Source: Chaenocephalus aceratus
Lineage: Eukaryota > Chordata > Actinopteri > Perciformes > Channichthyidae
Assembly (NCBI GenBank): GCA_023974075.1
Contig: CM043800.1
Location: 24,815,718 to 24,879,717 of the forward strand
Direction: 5' to 3'
Length of the DNA: 64,000 nt
The translations under genes were made by a program, and so were the position numbers. Position 1 is the stretch's first letter. Every line of letters begins with the position of its first letter. Below, in pieces: positions 1-11,430 of the stretch. The notes below the pieces were generated by a model. It did not search any database, was not told the origin of the DNA, and saw only the letters and a list, made by a program, of their open reading frames with translations.

Positions 1-103
1 AAATGACATCAAAACGCATTTTAATGGCCAAATGAGCCTTAAAATAGGCATTTTCCACCGAGAATAACACGAAGGTCGGCCATTGTTGTTGATCACGTGG
101 TCT

Positions 104-224
104 ATGAAGGTCGGACGCCCTGCCCGTAGAAGCCTGACGGTCAAGGGGTCCGCTGTCCGCAATGAAGGTCTATGGGACGCCCTGCCTGTAGAAGCCTGAC
201 GGTCAAGGGGTACCCTGTACGTAA
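104..224. repeat. two-copy ~60-bp tandem repeat
   Basis: Two adjacent copies share GACGCCCTGCC.GTAGAAGCC and CTGACGGTCAAGGGGT. Each copy begins near GTCTATG and ends near CGTAAT or CGCAAT. The second copy has a short deletion. I see no coding potential. Confidence 0.75.
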
Positions 225-290
225 TATAGCGACGGGGAGGGGCCCTGACCGTCCGTCAATATGTGACGGGATGGGAGTGAGAACGTGTTG

Positions 291-294
<4 letters not shown>

Positions 295-351
<57 letters not shown>

Positions 352-375
352 CGCGTGCGCGTGTGTGTGTGTGTA
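295..375. repeat. (GT)n microsatellite
   Basis: An uninterrupted GT run is followed by GC/GT interruptions (GTGCGTGCGCG). The open frame across it is simply Val-Cys repeats and is not a gene. Confidence 0.97.
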
Positions 376-420
376 TACAGTCAAAGAGGTATTTTTCCCA
401 AACTCCCAGCCTGTTTGTAA

Positions 421-2230
421 GTGGTAAGTTTATGATAATGTGTAGCTAAATCAAATTTAAACCACATCAAAACTCTCCCAAAATGCATTTAGGAATACTA
501 AGTATAAATTCTTACTAAGTCAGGTCTCAACATTTCAAAGCAAACCTGGAGTGAGTGATGTATATTGTTCTAGCAATCTAACACTCAAAGACGGAAAGTG
601 GTCCAAAACTAGGAGCTATCAAGTTATAGGTTGTGTTTGTGTTGGTGGTGTGTGAGTGGGTGTCTGTGTGCTTGTTTGTTCTAATGAGCATCTGTCAGTA
701 CAGGCCTGATAACCACGGTAACACCCGCGGTGATTTGCTGCCCGTGTTCATAGAAGCGCTGAGGCTTTACAGCGAGGTCAACATCTGGGCTAAAAGAACA
801 ACTGTCACACCCTGCAACACTTTTATCACTGCTGTCATTAAAATGTAGTAACAGATGTGCACTGATGCTATCTTTGTATCTTTATAATTATTGTTTTTTT
901 TAAGAACCTTGAGTGTTAACCTTGCACGAAAGGTGCTTTATGAATACATGTTTTTCTTCTCTAGTAGTCCTATTTGCAGTTTAGATGACAATGAAGTTCA
1001 ATAAAAAAAACATCATGAGTTTTAAGAAAAAAGTCTGGTTTGCTCAGAGATTCTCTAAGGATAAAAAAGTAGCAATGCCACATTTCCTCTGCATGGTTCA
1101 GCGTGGTGATACTCAACTGAATTGACTCTTTTCTTGTTTTCTAATAGCAAAAGTAGAGGGTAGTACCTGGTTCCATCATTTTGAGAAACTTGCACTTTTC
1201 TTAACTATTTCAAGCTATTTTTTATACTTAAAATTCACTACATTCCATAGGCAAATATTATACTTTGTATTTTTTCTTTTAACTCCATTAATTGATAGTT
1301 GCATAATCAGAATCAGAATACCGTTATTCGTCCCACAGAGGGGATATTTATTTTGCAATAAATAATACAACATTTAAACACTCAAAATCACATGATATAT
1401 ATTAGATTTAGAAGAGATAAAGGGGATACGTTTAAATTGGCTGCAGCATGGAAGATTGCTGACTTGCTTCTTCTCATGTCTCAGAAAGCTCACCATTAGA
1501 ATGGCAGATAAGAAACAGGACGACTGAGGGACAGCTAGTTTTATTGAAAAACCATAAATCATTATAACCAAGTTTCCTTCTTTTGGTCTCTTCAGGTTTG
1601 GTTGTATCAGACAGCATTGAGATGTATCAGCAGTTCTTTGAGCTCTGTTAAGGAGGACAAATATGTTTGCCTGTTGTCTCTGTATAGCAATGACAATATC
1701 TAACCTAGAGCTGTTGTCACCTGCTGCAGCTGAACAGTATTTTTATATGGTGATTTTGATTTGTATTGTGTATCGTTCCTTTTTACTATATATTTAAAAA
1801 CACAATTTAAAAAATGTAGTAGTAATGTTAATGTTACCTTGTTTTTCTTATGTGGTGAAACTTTGGGAATCATTTTTACATAGCTTAGAAAACTCCTTTC
1901 AGTGTGGCCTACAGTATAAACCTTAATATTAAAAATGTGTGCTCAAGCAAAGCCTTACTATCCATTATTATTAAAGTGGGTCATAACTTGACTTATGTTA
2001 TTGCTTTCACTGACTTCAGTCCCGTCTTTAGAGACTAAAGCCTTATGGCAGGCAAATCCACATCCTGTCCAATTGACTGAAAATACAATGTCACTGTTCC
2101 ATTTTCAATCCTCCAGAAAATGAACACTTTTATCAATTTAGTTTGAATATGAAAATGTTTTAATTTGCTATTCAGTGGGCAGCACATTGTGCAGATGCTT
2201 AAATAGAATACTGATTTAGTTAGATAGGCT
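421..2230. other. non-coding, AT-rich, no gene seen
   Basis: No convincing open frame or splice-bounded exon. Around 1305-1350 is the phrase AATCAGAATCAGAATACCGT..TTCGTCCCACAGAGGGGA, which resembles a dispersed teleost repeat tail (inference from recollection). Several poly-A/T tracts are present. Confidence 0.5.
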
Positions 2231-2278
2231 ATTTGTCCACATCATTGTTGTACAGTAAATATTGTTTCCCTGTTTTTT

Positions 2279-2298
2279 CTGCAGGTAATGTGTGTAAG

Positions 2299-2387
<89 letters not shown>

Positions 2388-2407
2388 TGTGTGTGTGTGT
2401 GTGTGTG
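2279..2407. repeat. (TG)n with a (TGCG)n block
   Basis: A GT tract flanks about 15 consecutive GTGC/GTGCG units at 2325-2390. Alternating purine-pyrimidine sequence with CpG steps is the classic composition for Z-DNA formation. Confidence 0.95.
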
Positions 2408-2650
2408 GGGTCAGGTAATGTGTAAGGTGTGCGTGTGGTTAGGGTCAGGTAATGTGTAAGGTGTGTGTGTGGTTGGGGTCAGGTAATGTGTAAGGTGTGT
2501 GTGTGGTTGGGGTCAGGTAATGTGTAAGGTGTGCGTGTGGTTGGGGTCAGGTAATGTGTAAGGTGTGTGTGTGGTTGGGGTCAGGTAATGTGTAAGGTGT
2601 GGTGCGGGTCAGGTAATGTGTAAGGTGTGTGTGGTTGGGTTCCGGTAATG
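2408..2650. repeat. ~36-bp minisatellite, about seven units
   Basis: The unit contains GGTCAGGTAATGTGTAAGG followed by TGTGYGTGTGGTTGG. Units vary by C/T in the GTGYG part, and the last two are shortened. It directly abuts the GT/GCGT microsatellite and probably grew from it, since GTAATGTGTGTAAGGTGTG also occurs at 2286. Confidence 0.93.
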
Positions 2651-2778
2651 CGAGGGGGTTTTGTTTGTGTTCATGTGTGTTAACGTGTTTCTGTTAGTCC
2701 GTTAAAGTGAACCACACAGGATGTCTGTCAGTTTGAAACATGGCAGGGGACAGAGTGTGTTATCCTCAGGCCCCAAAG

Positions 2779-2809
2779 GTGTGTGTATGTGTGTGTGTGT
2801 GTGTGTGCG

Positions 2810-2905
<96 letters not shown>

Positions 2906-2906
2906 T

Positions 2907-3003
<97 letters not shown>
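2779..3003. repeat. long (GT)n microsatellite
   Basis: About 220 bp of GT with two short interruptions (GCGTGTGCG near 2808 and GGGTGTGGG near 2901). Open frames on both strands here are Cys-Val or His-Thr repeats and are not genes. Confidence 0.98.
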
Positions 3004-3004
<1 letters not shown>

Positions 3005-3362
3005 TGCACAGAGGCGTGACTGAGCCAGAGCAAGGGAAGGTCACCTCACGTGCACGTCTATGTGGAACAACGTCTGGCGACTGTGCACGAGGAGCCAAGC
3101 ACCAGCAGTCTCCCAAGGACAACAAAGTGCTTATTCAGGAGAAAAAAAAGGATAAGGGCTACAGAGCTCTATCATCAAACACACACCTCAGTATTTGGTT
3201 TATAGGCTCACATGCACAGACATAAACAGGGAAAAAAAGACTCATAATGTGTACGTGTCTACCAGTCCCACATATACAGCAATGTATCTATTCATCTATT
3301 TAGAAAACTGATCTATCTGGGCAGTGTGTCCCTCCTGCAATGTCAACAATACATTTACATTT

Positions 3363-3702
3363 ACACATTTACCACCAGACTCAGGGACAGTTTCATCCCA
3401 CAGGCCATAAGACTATTAAACACCTGAACTTTTAAACAACATCCATAACATTGATCTGGCTGCTACTTAGAAATGATTTATCTAATATATCATATTCCAA
3501 TAACTTGTATATAGACTCTTATTGCACTATTTCACTATTTTTCTTTTTGTGTTTACTATTTAGGCCTACTTGCACTATCTTTTTTCAGTTTATTTTTTTT
3601 GTAGCTATTATGATTATGATTATTATGATTATTACATATTATTATGTAGCTATTATTATTTGTTGTAGCTATGTATGACCAATAAAAGCCTTGAACCTTG
3701 AA
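3363..3702 (+). mobile_element. L2/CR1-like LINE 3' end, 5'-truncated
   Basis: The start reads as the last codons of a non-LTR reverse transcriptase ORF (R-D-S-F-I-P-Q-A-I-R-L-L-N-T then stop). An AT-rich 3' UTR follows, ending ACCAATAAAAGCCTTGAACCTTGAA. A related copy lies at 17880-18180, so this is a dispersed family. The clade assignment is by general resemblance only. Confidence 0.65.
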
Positions 3703-4715
3703 TATTGTAGGGTTAATTATTTCAGCTTTTAAAAAAGTATGTAGTTTCATTACAAACTACAGTATTTCAGGAATCTGTTGCATCCTTGTTCAATGAAAAC
3801 ATGTTGTCATGTCACAGTAAGAATAGCACAAGTGTGAATAATACAATTAAAGATGGCTGAGTTCTATTGTGCTGCTTCAGTTTCAGGCTCCTGGTACTGT
3901 GTCTCTGCGGCTCACTCTCTTATTGTTAATATCTTGATTATCATTACATGTTCCACTTTTACTCTTTCCATCTTCACTTTATTTATTTTTATATTTACAA
4001 AAACATCCTGTAACTTGTTTGATTTGTGAACACCTGTTCATCTCCAGCCCATATACACTTTAAAACCCACATGTTTCTAAACACTCATTGTCAATTGATG
4101 GAAAATATCTCAAGATAGATGTACACCTAAAGTATGCTTACATATAAGAAAATTCAGAATCACTTTCTGTTGGCAACGATCTCCAAGCCCTTAAATTGAT
4201 TAAAGAGCAACAACATTAGTTTTTCCTGCAGATTCTACTCCACATTTCCAGATAAGATAACCTCTTTGGTGACAGGTCCTAAGACTAAAAACAAAACATG
4301 GTCACGATTGGAAAGGAGTTTAAGCCAGTGTTTACAATTCATGACTACGGTTTAACCGTTTTACGTTACATCTTGTAGTGTTGCGAACTGACACCACAGT
4401 TGTAAATAAACTATTTATCAGTAAATTCTCAGTCATAAAACCCATTATACATGAGGCAAGGCTTTCAGTCAGGGACGCATTAAAACCTCTGCCGCACTTT
4501 TCTTTCTCAGTAAGTATAGGTGTCATATAACAACTTTCTATTTCCGTGCAGAACGTTGTTTGGTACAGTAAGTGGAGCTGTCCATTGCCTGCAACCCTCT
4601 TCACTCTCCTCCTCGCCATCGGTGGTTCAGCTGTTGTTTCTCATTATAAAAACTACCTTATTGTGTTTCTTATTATCCCAACCTGCTCCAAGCAACCAGT
4701 ATACCGTGTGCATTG

Positions 4716-4716
<1 letters not shown>
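3703..4716. other. non-coding, no gene seen
   Basis: Ordinary AT-rich sequence without a recognisable gene or repeat family. The reverse frame at 4332-4619 (95 codons) shows no domain and no splice or promoter context, and I treat it as chance. Confidence 0.5.

Positions 4717-4811
<95 letters not shown>
4717..4811. repeat. (GT)n microsatellite
   Basis: An uninterrupted GT run of about 47 units. Confidence 0.98.
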
Positions 4812-4814
<3 letters not shown>

Positions 4815-4854
4815 TACAGTACTGTAGCTGCCAAATGGAGTCTTTATTTGCCTC

Positions 4855-5060
4855 CAACCTTCTCTCTCTCGCTCTCCCTCTCCCTACTCAGGTGTTTGTC
4901 TCTTCTGTCCCCTCATTATAAAAACACTTTACTCCCATCTCCCCTTTCTCTTCCTACCCTCTCTTTCTTTCTCTGCCCCATTCTCCCTCTCCTCCCCCTC
5001 TACTCTCAGCCTCATTTTCCTCACTATCCCTCTATTCCCCCCCTTTCTCTTTACCTTGCT
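4855..5060. repeat. polypyrimidine tract
   Basis: About 200 bp almost entirely C and T on the plus strand (CTCTC, CCCTC, CTTTCT motifs). Such homopurine-homopyrimidine stretches can form triplex (H-DNA) structures. No gene is visible between here and the transposon at 5460. Confidence 0.7.
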
Positions 5061-6068
5061 CTTAGTCATTATCCAACAGCTTGAAGCAACCAGTCAGCCA
5101 TATGTGAGTGAAAACGGCCACCTCACACTGTTAGCTTGTATTATATCGAGTCTGCTCCTTGCCATAAACTTTGCCCTAAACCTTGGGCTATTTCTGTTCT
5201 TTTTACCCAGTAAAACTAATGAACCGAGGCGCTCGCAGCCAGCGTTCAACCTATGTAAATCTATCTAGGTAATTCTAGCGGAATTTGTGTTTGCCTTGAA
5301 ATCTTTTCTATTGTGTCTTCTTTTCCCTTAGTATAACTAATTAGTGAAGGAGCTCACCATCAGCCATGTGTGAAACTTGTTTGCTAGCCTTGTTTGTACT
5401 GAAACTGTGTTGGCCACAAGCTATCTCTGACATGTTCCTCATTAAGGGATACCATTCTATAGGGGTGTAACGGTTCACAGAAGTCACTGTTCGGTTCATA
5501 CCTCGGTTTGGGGGTCACGGTTCGGTACGGTTTCGGCACAACAAGGCAAAGTAAAAAAAAGTCCCAAATGCATAATTTTTTGTGCTGTTATTTATTTTTA
5601 ACAGTAGTGCAAGTTTTGGTATGAAAATAAGGAACTCTAACATTTGGAATCATTAACTGTATTACACAGTTAAAAACAAACCACAAACAGTAACACGCAC
5701 ACTCAGATGGCCATATTATTTATAATGGCTGATGTCAAACAAAAAGGTTAAATAAGCTGTACAACTAAAAAGAATGTCTTGAAAATATTAAAATAAATAA
5801 TAAGAAAGTGTTTCAATCACAATCAATAAAAGGCAATACAGAACTGTATAACATCTCCTGATGTCAAAATATAAAATAAATACAATGATAAATATAAAAC
5901 AAATACAATCTGTACCTTTAGGAGCAATGGGTAACTTGTGAGTGTGTGAGGCCATTATGCCTAAATAAAGGTACTCAAGCTTTACTCTATTTTCAAGTTT
6001 TTCTTCAGAAAGATGAGTTTGTCTACTACTTGTCAGTAGTGAGGGCAGATCTGTTGGCGGTAACTATG

Positions 6069-6243
6069 TCACCTGCCGTCGAGAAAACGCTCTCGCTGGG
6101 GACTGAGACTGACTCGGATGTGATTGAGCATGTTTGACGTGTTACCACTAGCATACCGCACCGCTATCGAACAACGCCGACACACCGTCCTCGTCCGATC
6201 CACAACTCGCACCCCATCATTGTTGTAGTCCACAGGGAACCCG
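6069..6243 (-). pseudogene. hAT transposase BED zinc-finger exon remnant
   Basis: On the minus strand the frame reads V-C-R-R-C-S-I-A-V-R-Y, then S-G-N-T-S-N-M-L-N-H-I-R. This is the Cys-x2-Cys...His pattern of the BED DNA-binding finger in hAT transposases. The second histidine of the usual pair is not evident and a stop follows 13-15 residues later. The frame is cut by the nested element at 6252. The catalytic RNase-H-like region and dimerisation domain are absent. Confidence 0.7.
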
Positions 6244-7113
6244 AAATGTTCCATGGGAGCCTGCCTGCAGACCTCCACTCTCAGGACAGTTCCGGTGCAG
6301 ACCTCCACTCTCAGGACACCTCCACTGTCAGTACAGAAAGTGACGATTCTGACGCGTTTTTTTCCCGCCCACCGAAGGACTCGTTTGATGGAAGTTTTCA
6401 AATCACAATGGAGACTCATCACGGAGGTGATGAGTCCGACCACCGTGCACTTTGGGTCGGCCTTAGTCAAGCCCTTTTGACCCCCCCAGCCTGGTTCTCG
6501 TAAAAGTTTTTCGCTCAAATGACACCATGGAGGAATGTAACGGGAGTTGACAGGGGACTCTGCCCTCCTCACGAGTGCCTATTTTCGGACACTTTTTTTC
6601 ACTTTTCCCCGCTTTTATTATTCTTTAGGTTATTTCACCCGGTTTCTACCGGGGACATTCTTTCACACACAGTGACGTCACGAGCTACCCACAATGCAAC
6701 ACGCGCCATATATATATATAAATACGCCATTTTCCTGGAGGTGCAAATATCCTGGAGGTGCTTATATAAACAGCTAGCTAACGTAGCCAGGCAGAGCGCA
6801 CTAGATTTTTTTTATGAATTAACGACCGAAGAAATCACTGCATGTCTTCGGATTACATCTCTGGACTTGAGGGGTGTGCTCTAGGTCGTTACCAGTGTAA
6901 ACTAGAGCTGTGTGGGTTGTCGGATTGCCTTTACAGACTGCCTGCAGATGTATGGAAAAACGACAGTGGACTTCGTCGATTTTGGCTGCATCTACGTCTA
7001 ATTTCTGGAAACACCAGGTGAATACCCCACTTGTCACAATAATATTATCATGCCATTGCATATATGTGGTATTTTAGAGTTGACTAGATATTGATTAAGG
7101 CAATAGACTATGA

Positions 7114-8363
7114 CAGTGACCACCAACTGGCGGCCCGCGGGCCACATCCGGCCCGCCAGACATTCTCATCCGGCCCGCACGACGGGGGTGACTGTGGCGT
7201 TGGCGGAGTGGTTACTGCGTTCGCCCCCCACCCATTTCTTTGTTTACAACGTCTCGTGAGTAAGGTGCAGTACCGGAGTCCAACAGAGAGGCAGCAGCTG
7301 CGGGACAGTAGACTGCGTACTGCAAAACCTTCCCTCCCCTGAAGAAGAAGTGATCCTTCGTTGTGAAGAGTCTGGTTAATGCGCTCTGCACCACAGCAGT
7401 AGCCCCGCTGCGACAGAGTCCAACAGAGAGGCTGGAGCTGCGGGACAGTAGCCTAGAAGCAGGGTTGGGTTGTAACGGAATACATAACGGCGTTACGTAA
7501 TCAGAATACAAAAATCAAGTAGGCTAACTGTATTCAGCTGGCGTTACATTTGAAAAACGAGTAATCTGATTACAGTTACTTTCGTAAACCTGAAGTGAAT
7601 ACATTTTGGAATACTTATTGGAATTATTGGTGGAAAAGTTTCCTCTCAAAATGTAATATTCATTACCAGCAGAACTGTGTGCACACTGCACAGCGCTGCA
7701 GCATGTCTGTGAGCGAGAGAGATATGCAGCGTGTCTGTGAGGCCCCGCCCCCGCACGCAGATAAGAGAGAGAGATCTCTTTTAAAATATATTGAAAGTTA
7801 GAAACGGAGATGGTTAGATAAAATGTGCAAGATAACGTTTATGTATCATTTCTTTATTGTCGAAATGATGACATTTCATAACGGGATCAAATCAAAGTGA
7901 ATGGCCTGCTACTGCTGAATGCATGGGGCAAGTGACTGGAAAAAGTATTAAAAGTTATTACATCGTTTCACATAATAAATAATAATGATAATTCATTCTA
8001 TTTATGGGCGCCTTTCAAAGCACCCAAGGACACCTTACAATGCATAACATATTCCAAGGAAAGGTTTTAAGACAGTACAAAGAATGCAGTCTGGGTGATG
8101 TTTTTTATGTGGGGTGCAGATGAGAGGGAGCTGTCCAGAATGACACCAAGATGTTGTGTTTGAGTTCTTGATAAGCCATGAAAACAGTAAAAGAAGTGTC
8201 TCCTGTTCACCAAAACATACCCATCTGTTATGGAAAAAGAAAGTATTCCAAAAGTAATCTGAATACTATTTATACAATTCTGGGCTATATAAAAATCGCT
8301 GGCCCGCATTAGTGTCTATTAGTTACATTTCGGCCCTTGGACAAATGTAGTTGGTGATCCCTG
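7114..8363. mobile_element. nested hAT-like element (8-bp TSD GACTATGA)
   Basis: The left end CAGTGACCACCAACTGGCGG and right end TTGGTGATCCCTG are imperfect inverted repeats. An exact 8-bp duplication GACTATGA flanks them (7106-7113 and 8364-8371). Inside, 7985-8060 matches in reverse the L2-like LINE tail at 19330-19390 (GGGCGCCTTTCAAAGCACCC and AAGGACACCTTACA), so there is a further nested fragment. No transposase is visible. Confidence 0.82.
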
Positions 8364-8789
8364 GACTATGATATTCAGAACAGGAAGCTTAGCAACACCT
8401 AGACGGTGTACGAATGCTTGCACCTCGCATAAAACGGCGGATACCGAAAGTACGGTGTCGCGCTCGGCCCAATACCCGTATGTGGGTGTGAAAGAATTGC
8501 CCGGTCTTGAGTGTCCCCCCACGGCCTGTGTCCAGCCCCCCCACACTCATCCATATATTAACGGATTTTGACAATTTGTGTTGCATTTTTCTCCTCTCCT
8601 CTCACTGATCGAATGGCAAACGCGACCCACTGTCGGAGGGCCTCCGCGCCGGCCGATATGAAGCGTGACCAAGACGCACCGTCCAGGGGTCCCACGGGTC
8701 CCGCAGCGGGGTGGAGGTTCCCAGCTGGAACCTCCCCACCTCCGCCGCGGTGCACCCGGCAAACACGGTTGTTTCTCGAACCTTCCACT

Positions 8790-9240
8790 GTTGTCTAGCG
8801 GGTGTAACTAAAATACAAGATGTCGTATTTATATATATAAATACATATATATCTATATAGATATATATATATACAGATAATAAGTGTCAGTGCTATTTTA
8901 TGTTGTATTAGCGTGCATTTCCTGTTCGGAAAGTGGTGCTGTACTGAGAGTAAACAATACAAGGTGTCCCTATTTTTATATATATCTATATATACTTTAT
9001 GTATATAATAAGTGTCAGTACGATTTTATTTTGTATTTCCTGTTCGGAAAGTGGCGCTGCGGCTGTACTGATAGTAACTACAATACAAGGTGTCCGTATA
9101 TATCTATATATATAGATATATACATATGTATATATTAAGTGTCACGATCCGTCACGATCCGATTTTATTTTGTATTTGCGTGCATTTCCTGTTTGGAAAG
9201 TGGCACTGTACTGATAGTGGTGATTTTATTTTTGGAATTC
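8790..9240. repeat. ~125-bp tandem repeat with AT-rich spacers
   Basis: About three and a half units, each containing CAATACAAGGTGTCC, a TATATCTATATA spacer, AAGTGTCAGTRCKATTTTAT, GCGTGCATTTCCTGTTYGG and AAAGTGG.GCTGTACTGA. The same array occurs in copy 2 (52259-52880), so it belongs to the transposon. Confidence 0.85.
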
Positions 9241-9672
9241 TTAGCGTGCACTTCCTGTACTGACAGTGGAGGTGTCCTGAGCATGGTCCTGAGAGTGGAG
9301 GTCTGCACCGGAACTGTCCTGAGAGTGGAGGTCCCCTCTCAAATGTTCCCACACAGCTGATTTAAAAGAAGCAGGTGGGTCTTCTAGCTCCTGTGTGTTG
9401 TGTGCATGTGTGAACTCGCCGTAGCTACTAACTGTTCTTATTCATGTATTGTGTTCGTTTTGTTGTGTTTTGTTCTTGTTCTTCATTTGTTATTTACGGG
9501 CGGCTGGCTTTTAGGCGCAATACCGCCCCCTGGATTATATATAGTGTAATACTGCCCTGAGTGACAGACTTTTTTCCCACTCGTAAAAAAGGCGTATTCG
9601 CCGTGTGACTGCAGGTGCCGAACCGTGACGGTACGGGACTAATACGGATACCGTTACACCCCTACCATTCTA

Positions 9673-10223
9673 AGTTGTGCATCATACATTCTTTTAAAAA
9701 TATGTTTTAACATTGTACTCCTTTTGGAGCTATAATCATCTTATTTATCAAATAAGATTAAATGATTACATGTTTTGTCAACAGGGTCTCATAAAGAGAC
9801 TCCCCTCAGCTTTGTGTTGCGTTTTCTAGTGCTGTCGTCATTTTAAGACACATTTTAGCAGCAGTTTCAGCAGTTGGTACGACATGGAGCGGAGTTTTTC
9901 TTTAGCTGAAGCAATAAGAAAACCCTGTCTGTTTGTATTTGTATTAGTGACCGCCCGGCTGCAAATGATCCTTTACTCAACATAATCTGGATATCGGTTA
10001 GAATGGACCTGCTACACCTAAGAGTAGGTTCGAAACGTTGTTACTATTCACATACTAAGCTAGTGGTCTTTTATACCTCCAAACACCATTGTGACCACTC
10101 TCCACCAGTTATTTAGGAAGTGTAGAAGACAACAGATTTATATCATTGGTCATTCTTTAACAGATTTAACAGTTTGTCCTCTGACTGTCACTCAAGTGAA
10201 CTTCTGCTCAGGTTAACAAGATG
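9673..10223. other. non-coding, no gene seen
   Basis: The host sequence resumes after the right CCATTCTA duplication. No open frame or recognised repeat up to the next hAT. Confidence 0.5.
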
Positions 10224-10231
10224 GTTATTTT

Positions 10232-11032
10232 TAGGGATGTCCCGATCACCTTTTTTTGCTCCCGATCCGATTCCGATCATTTGATTTTGACAATTTGCCG
10301 ATACCGATTTTTCCCGATCCGATCTTTATGCAATGCATTAAGAAAAAAAAAAGGTAACAGATAACGGCTGGTCATCCAATGCGATGAATTCAGCTATCTA
10401 GTTATTTGTTTGGCCTTTTCACTGTTCTGGGGCAGTTTCTCTTTCCTTTTAAAAGTCTCTGAAAGTGTCGGTTGTTTCAGTGCCGTTACCCGAGTGGCCG
10501 CTGTGTACTCGTCGTGTTGTTGTTGGTGTTTGTTTCTCAGGTAGCGTATTAGATTGGTCGTGTTGAACGTAGCTCTGTTCTTTCCACCACGTGGAACCTC
10601 CGCCTTGCAAACATTGCATCTGGCTGTTACACTGCCTTCGCTTTCAATTTTATAATACTTCCAAACTCCTGACATTTTCTCTGTCCCGACTCCCGAGTCA
10701 CCAGCTGAACGTAGCCTCTCATTAGCTTACTGCTACTATTAGACACTGCGCCCACTCTGTTGCCAGATTTGAGAGAAATAAGCAACCAGGTCTATGAAAA
10801 CAAGCCCAAAAGAAGCAACACATACATGATGTTGTGTAATTTGAAACCAAAACTAAGTCCTCAGGATGACTTTAAGACGTGAATATGGTCATTTTTGTTT
10901 TGTAACATTAAATAAAAAAAATATATTTTATAAAAAATCGATCCCCGATTTTTTTCTCCCGATCCCCGATCTTTTGAAAATCACGTGATCGGCTCCGATC
11001 CCCGATCACGTGATCGGATCGGGACATCTCTA
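10232..11032. mobile_element. hAT deletion derivative with a BED exon
   Basis: The left end TAGGGATGTCCCGATC and right end GATCGGGACATCTCTA are inverted repeats flanked by an exact 8-bp duplication GTTATTTT (10224-10231 and 11033-11040). Subterminal CCGATCCGAT and CCCGATC motifs repeat many times at both ends. Only the BED-finger exon remains. Confidence 0.95.
10394..10675 (-). pseudogene. hAT transposase N-terminal BED zinc finger
   Basis: The 93-residue minus-strand frame starts MSGVWKYYKI, then C-N-V-C at about residues 20-23 and Y-L-R-N-K-H with a final His near 50. This is the C-x2-C...H BED finger used by hAT transposases to bind subterminal repeats. A short tail (L-K-Q-P-T-L-S-E-T-F) follows before the frame stops. 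The several-hundred-residue catalytic region is absent. The finger itself is uninterrupted, so DNA binding could in principle survive if it is transcribed. Confidence 0.88.
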
Positions 11033-11099
11033 GTTATTTTTCTTAAAGCAAGTCAGCAGTCTTTGTAAAAGTCCTCTCCACAATGATGACAGCACTGTA

Positions 11100-11430
11100 A
11101 TTCACTTCCTGTGTCCCACAGGGTCAAGCGTGACTTGATCCAATCAGAAACCATGCCAATTAGACGCCTCAACTGGCACTTAATTACCACTCTGAAGAGG
11201 GTGATGGGCCATTAATTAGCAGGATATTAACGGGACTGATTGTTCATTAACAGCAGAGCATATTAGAGGAGATAAGACCCGATTGTAATGGACTCTGGTT
11301 GAGGAGAGAAAGGCGGAAGCTGTCTCCAATAGAATTAGCTGACCTGCTACGGCAGTCAAGTCTTGGATAATAATGTTAACAATGGCCCTTAAAGGGGAAT
11401 CCCACTTACTTTTAATGTTGGAGTATGTCA
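11100..11430. other. possible conserved non-coding element, homeodomain-type motifs
   Basis: Single-copy-looking, moderately GC, low-repeat sequence rich in TAAT cores (AATTAGACGCC, TTAATTACC, CCATTAATTAGCAGG). The open frame at 11216-11431 has no family resemblance. The call rests only on composition and motif density. Conservation cannot be tested here. Confidence 0.25.

Larger units (their letters stand above)
6252..9340. mobile_element. non-autonomous TIR transposon, copy 1 (8-bp TSD)
   Basis: The element begins CATGGGAGCCTGCCTGC and ends CCCCTCTC, flanked by an 8-bp duplication AAATGTTC (6244-6251 and 9341-9348). Both ends carry direct repeats of GACCTCCACTCTCAGGACA in inverse orientation, giving a TIR of about 80 bp. 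A second copy lies at 50950-52998 with a different 8-bp TSD, which fixes the termini. The interior holds a nested hAT (7114-8363), a GC-rich block with a hairpin (arms 8713-8721 and 8727-8735) and a tandem repeat. I see no transposase. The 8-bp TSD fits hAT or Zisupton, and the superfamily is not settled. Confidence 0.85.
5460..9664. mobile_element. hAT-superfamily transposon, with nested insertions
   Basis: Termini are TAGGGGTGTAACGG and its complement CCGTTACACCCCTA. They are flanked by a perfect 8-bp target duplication, CCATTCTA (5452-5459 and 9665-9672), the hAT hallmark. Subterminal GGTTCGGTA/GTGCCGAACCGTGACGG motifs lie inside both ends. Only a BED-finger remnant of the transposase survives. 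After removing the nested element at 6252-9340 about 1.1 kb of hAT remains, so this is a deletion derivative that could only have moved in trans. Confidence 0.9.

Noticed and set aside
2299..3003. CRISPR-like array
   Set aside because: The direct repeats are simple-sequence and minisatellite units without unique spacers of regular length, in a eukaryotic genome.
2721..3225. Several 80-160-codon open frames on both strands
   Set aside because: They are translations of (GT)n as Val-Cys or His-Thr repeats with no start context or conserved domain.
8319..8798. Overlapping 65-76-codon frames on both strands, repeated at 51766-52248
   Set aside because: Recurrence is explained by the transposon copies. 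The frame differs in length between copies because of indels, and no domain is recognisable.
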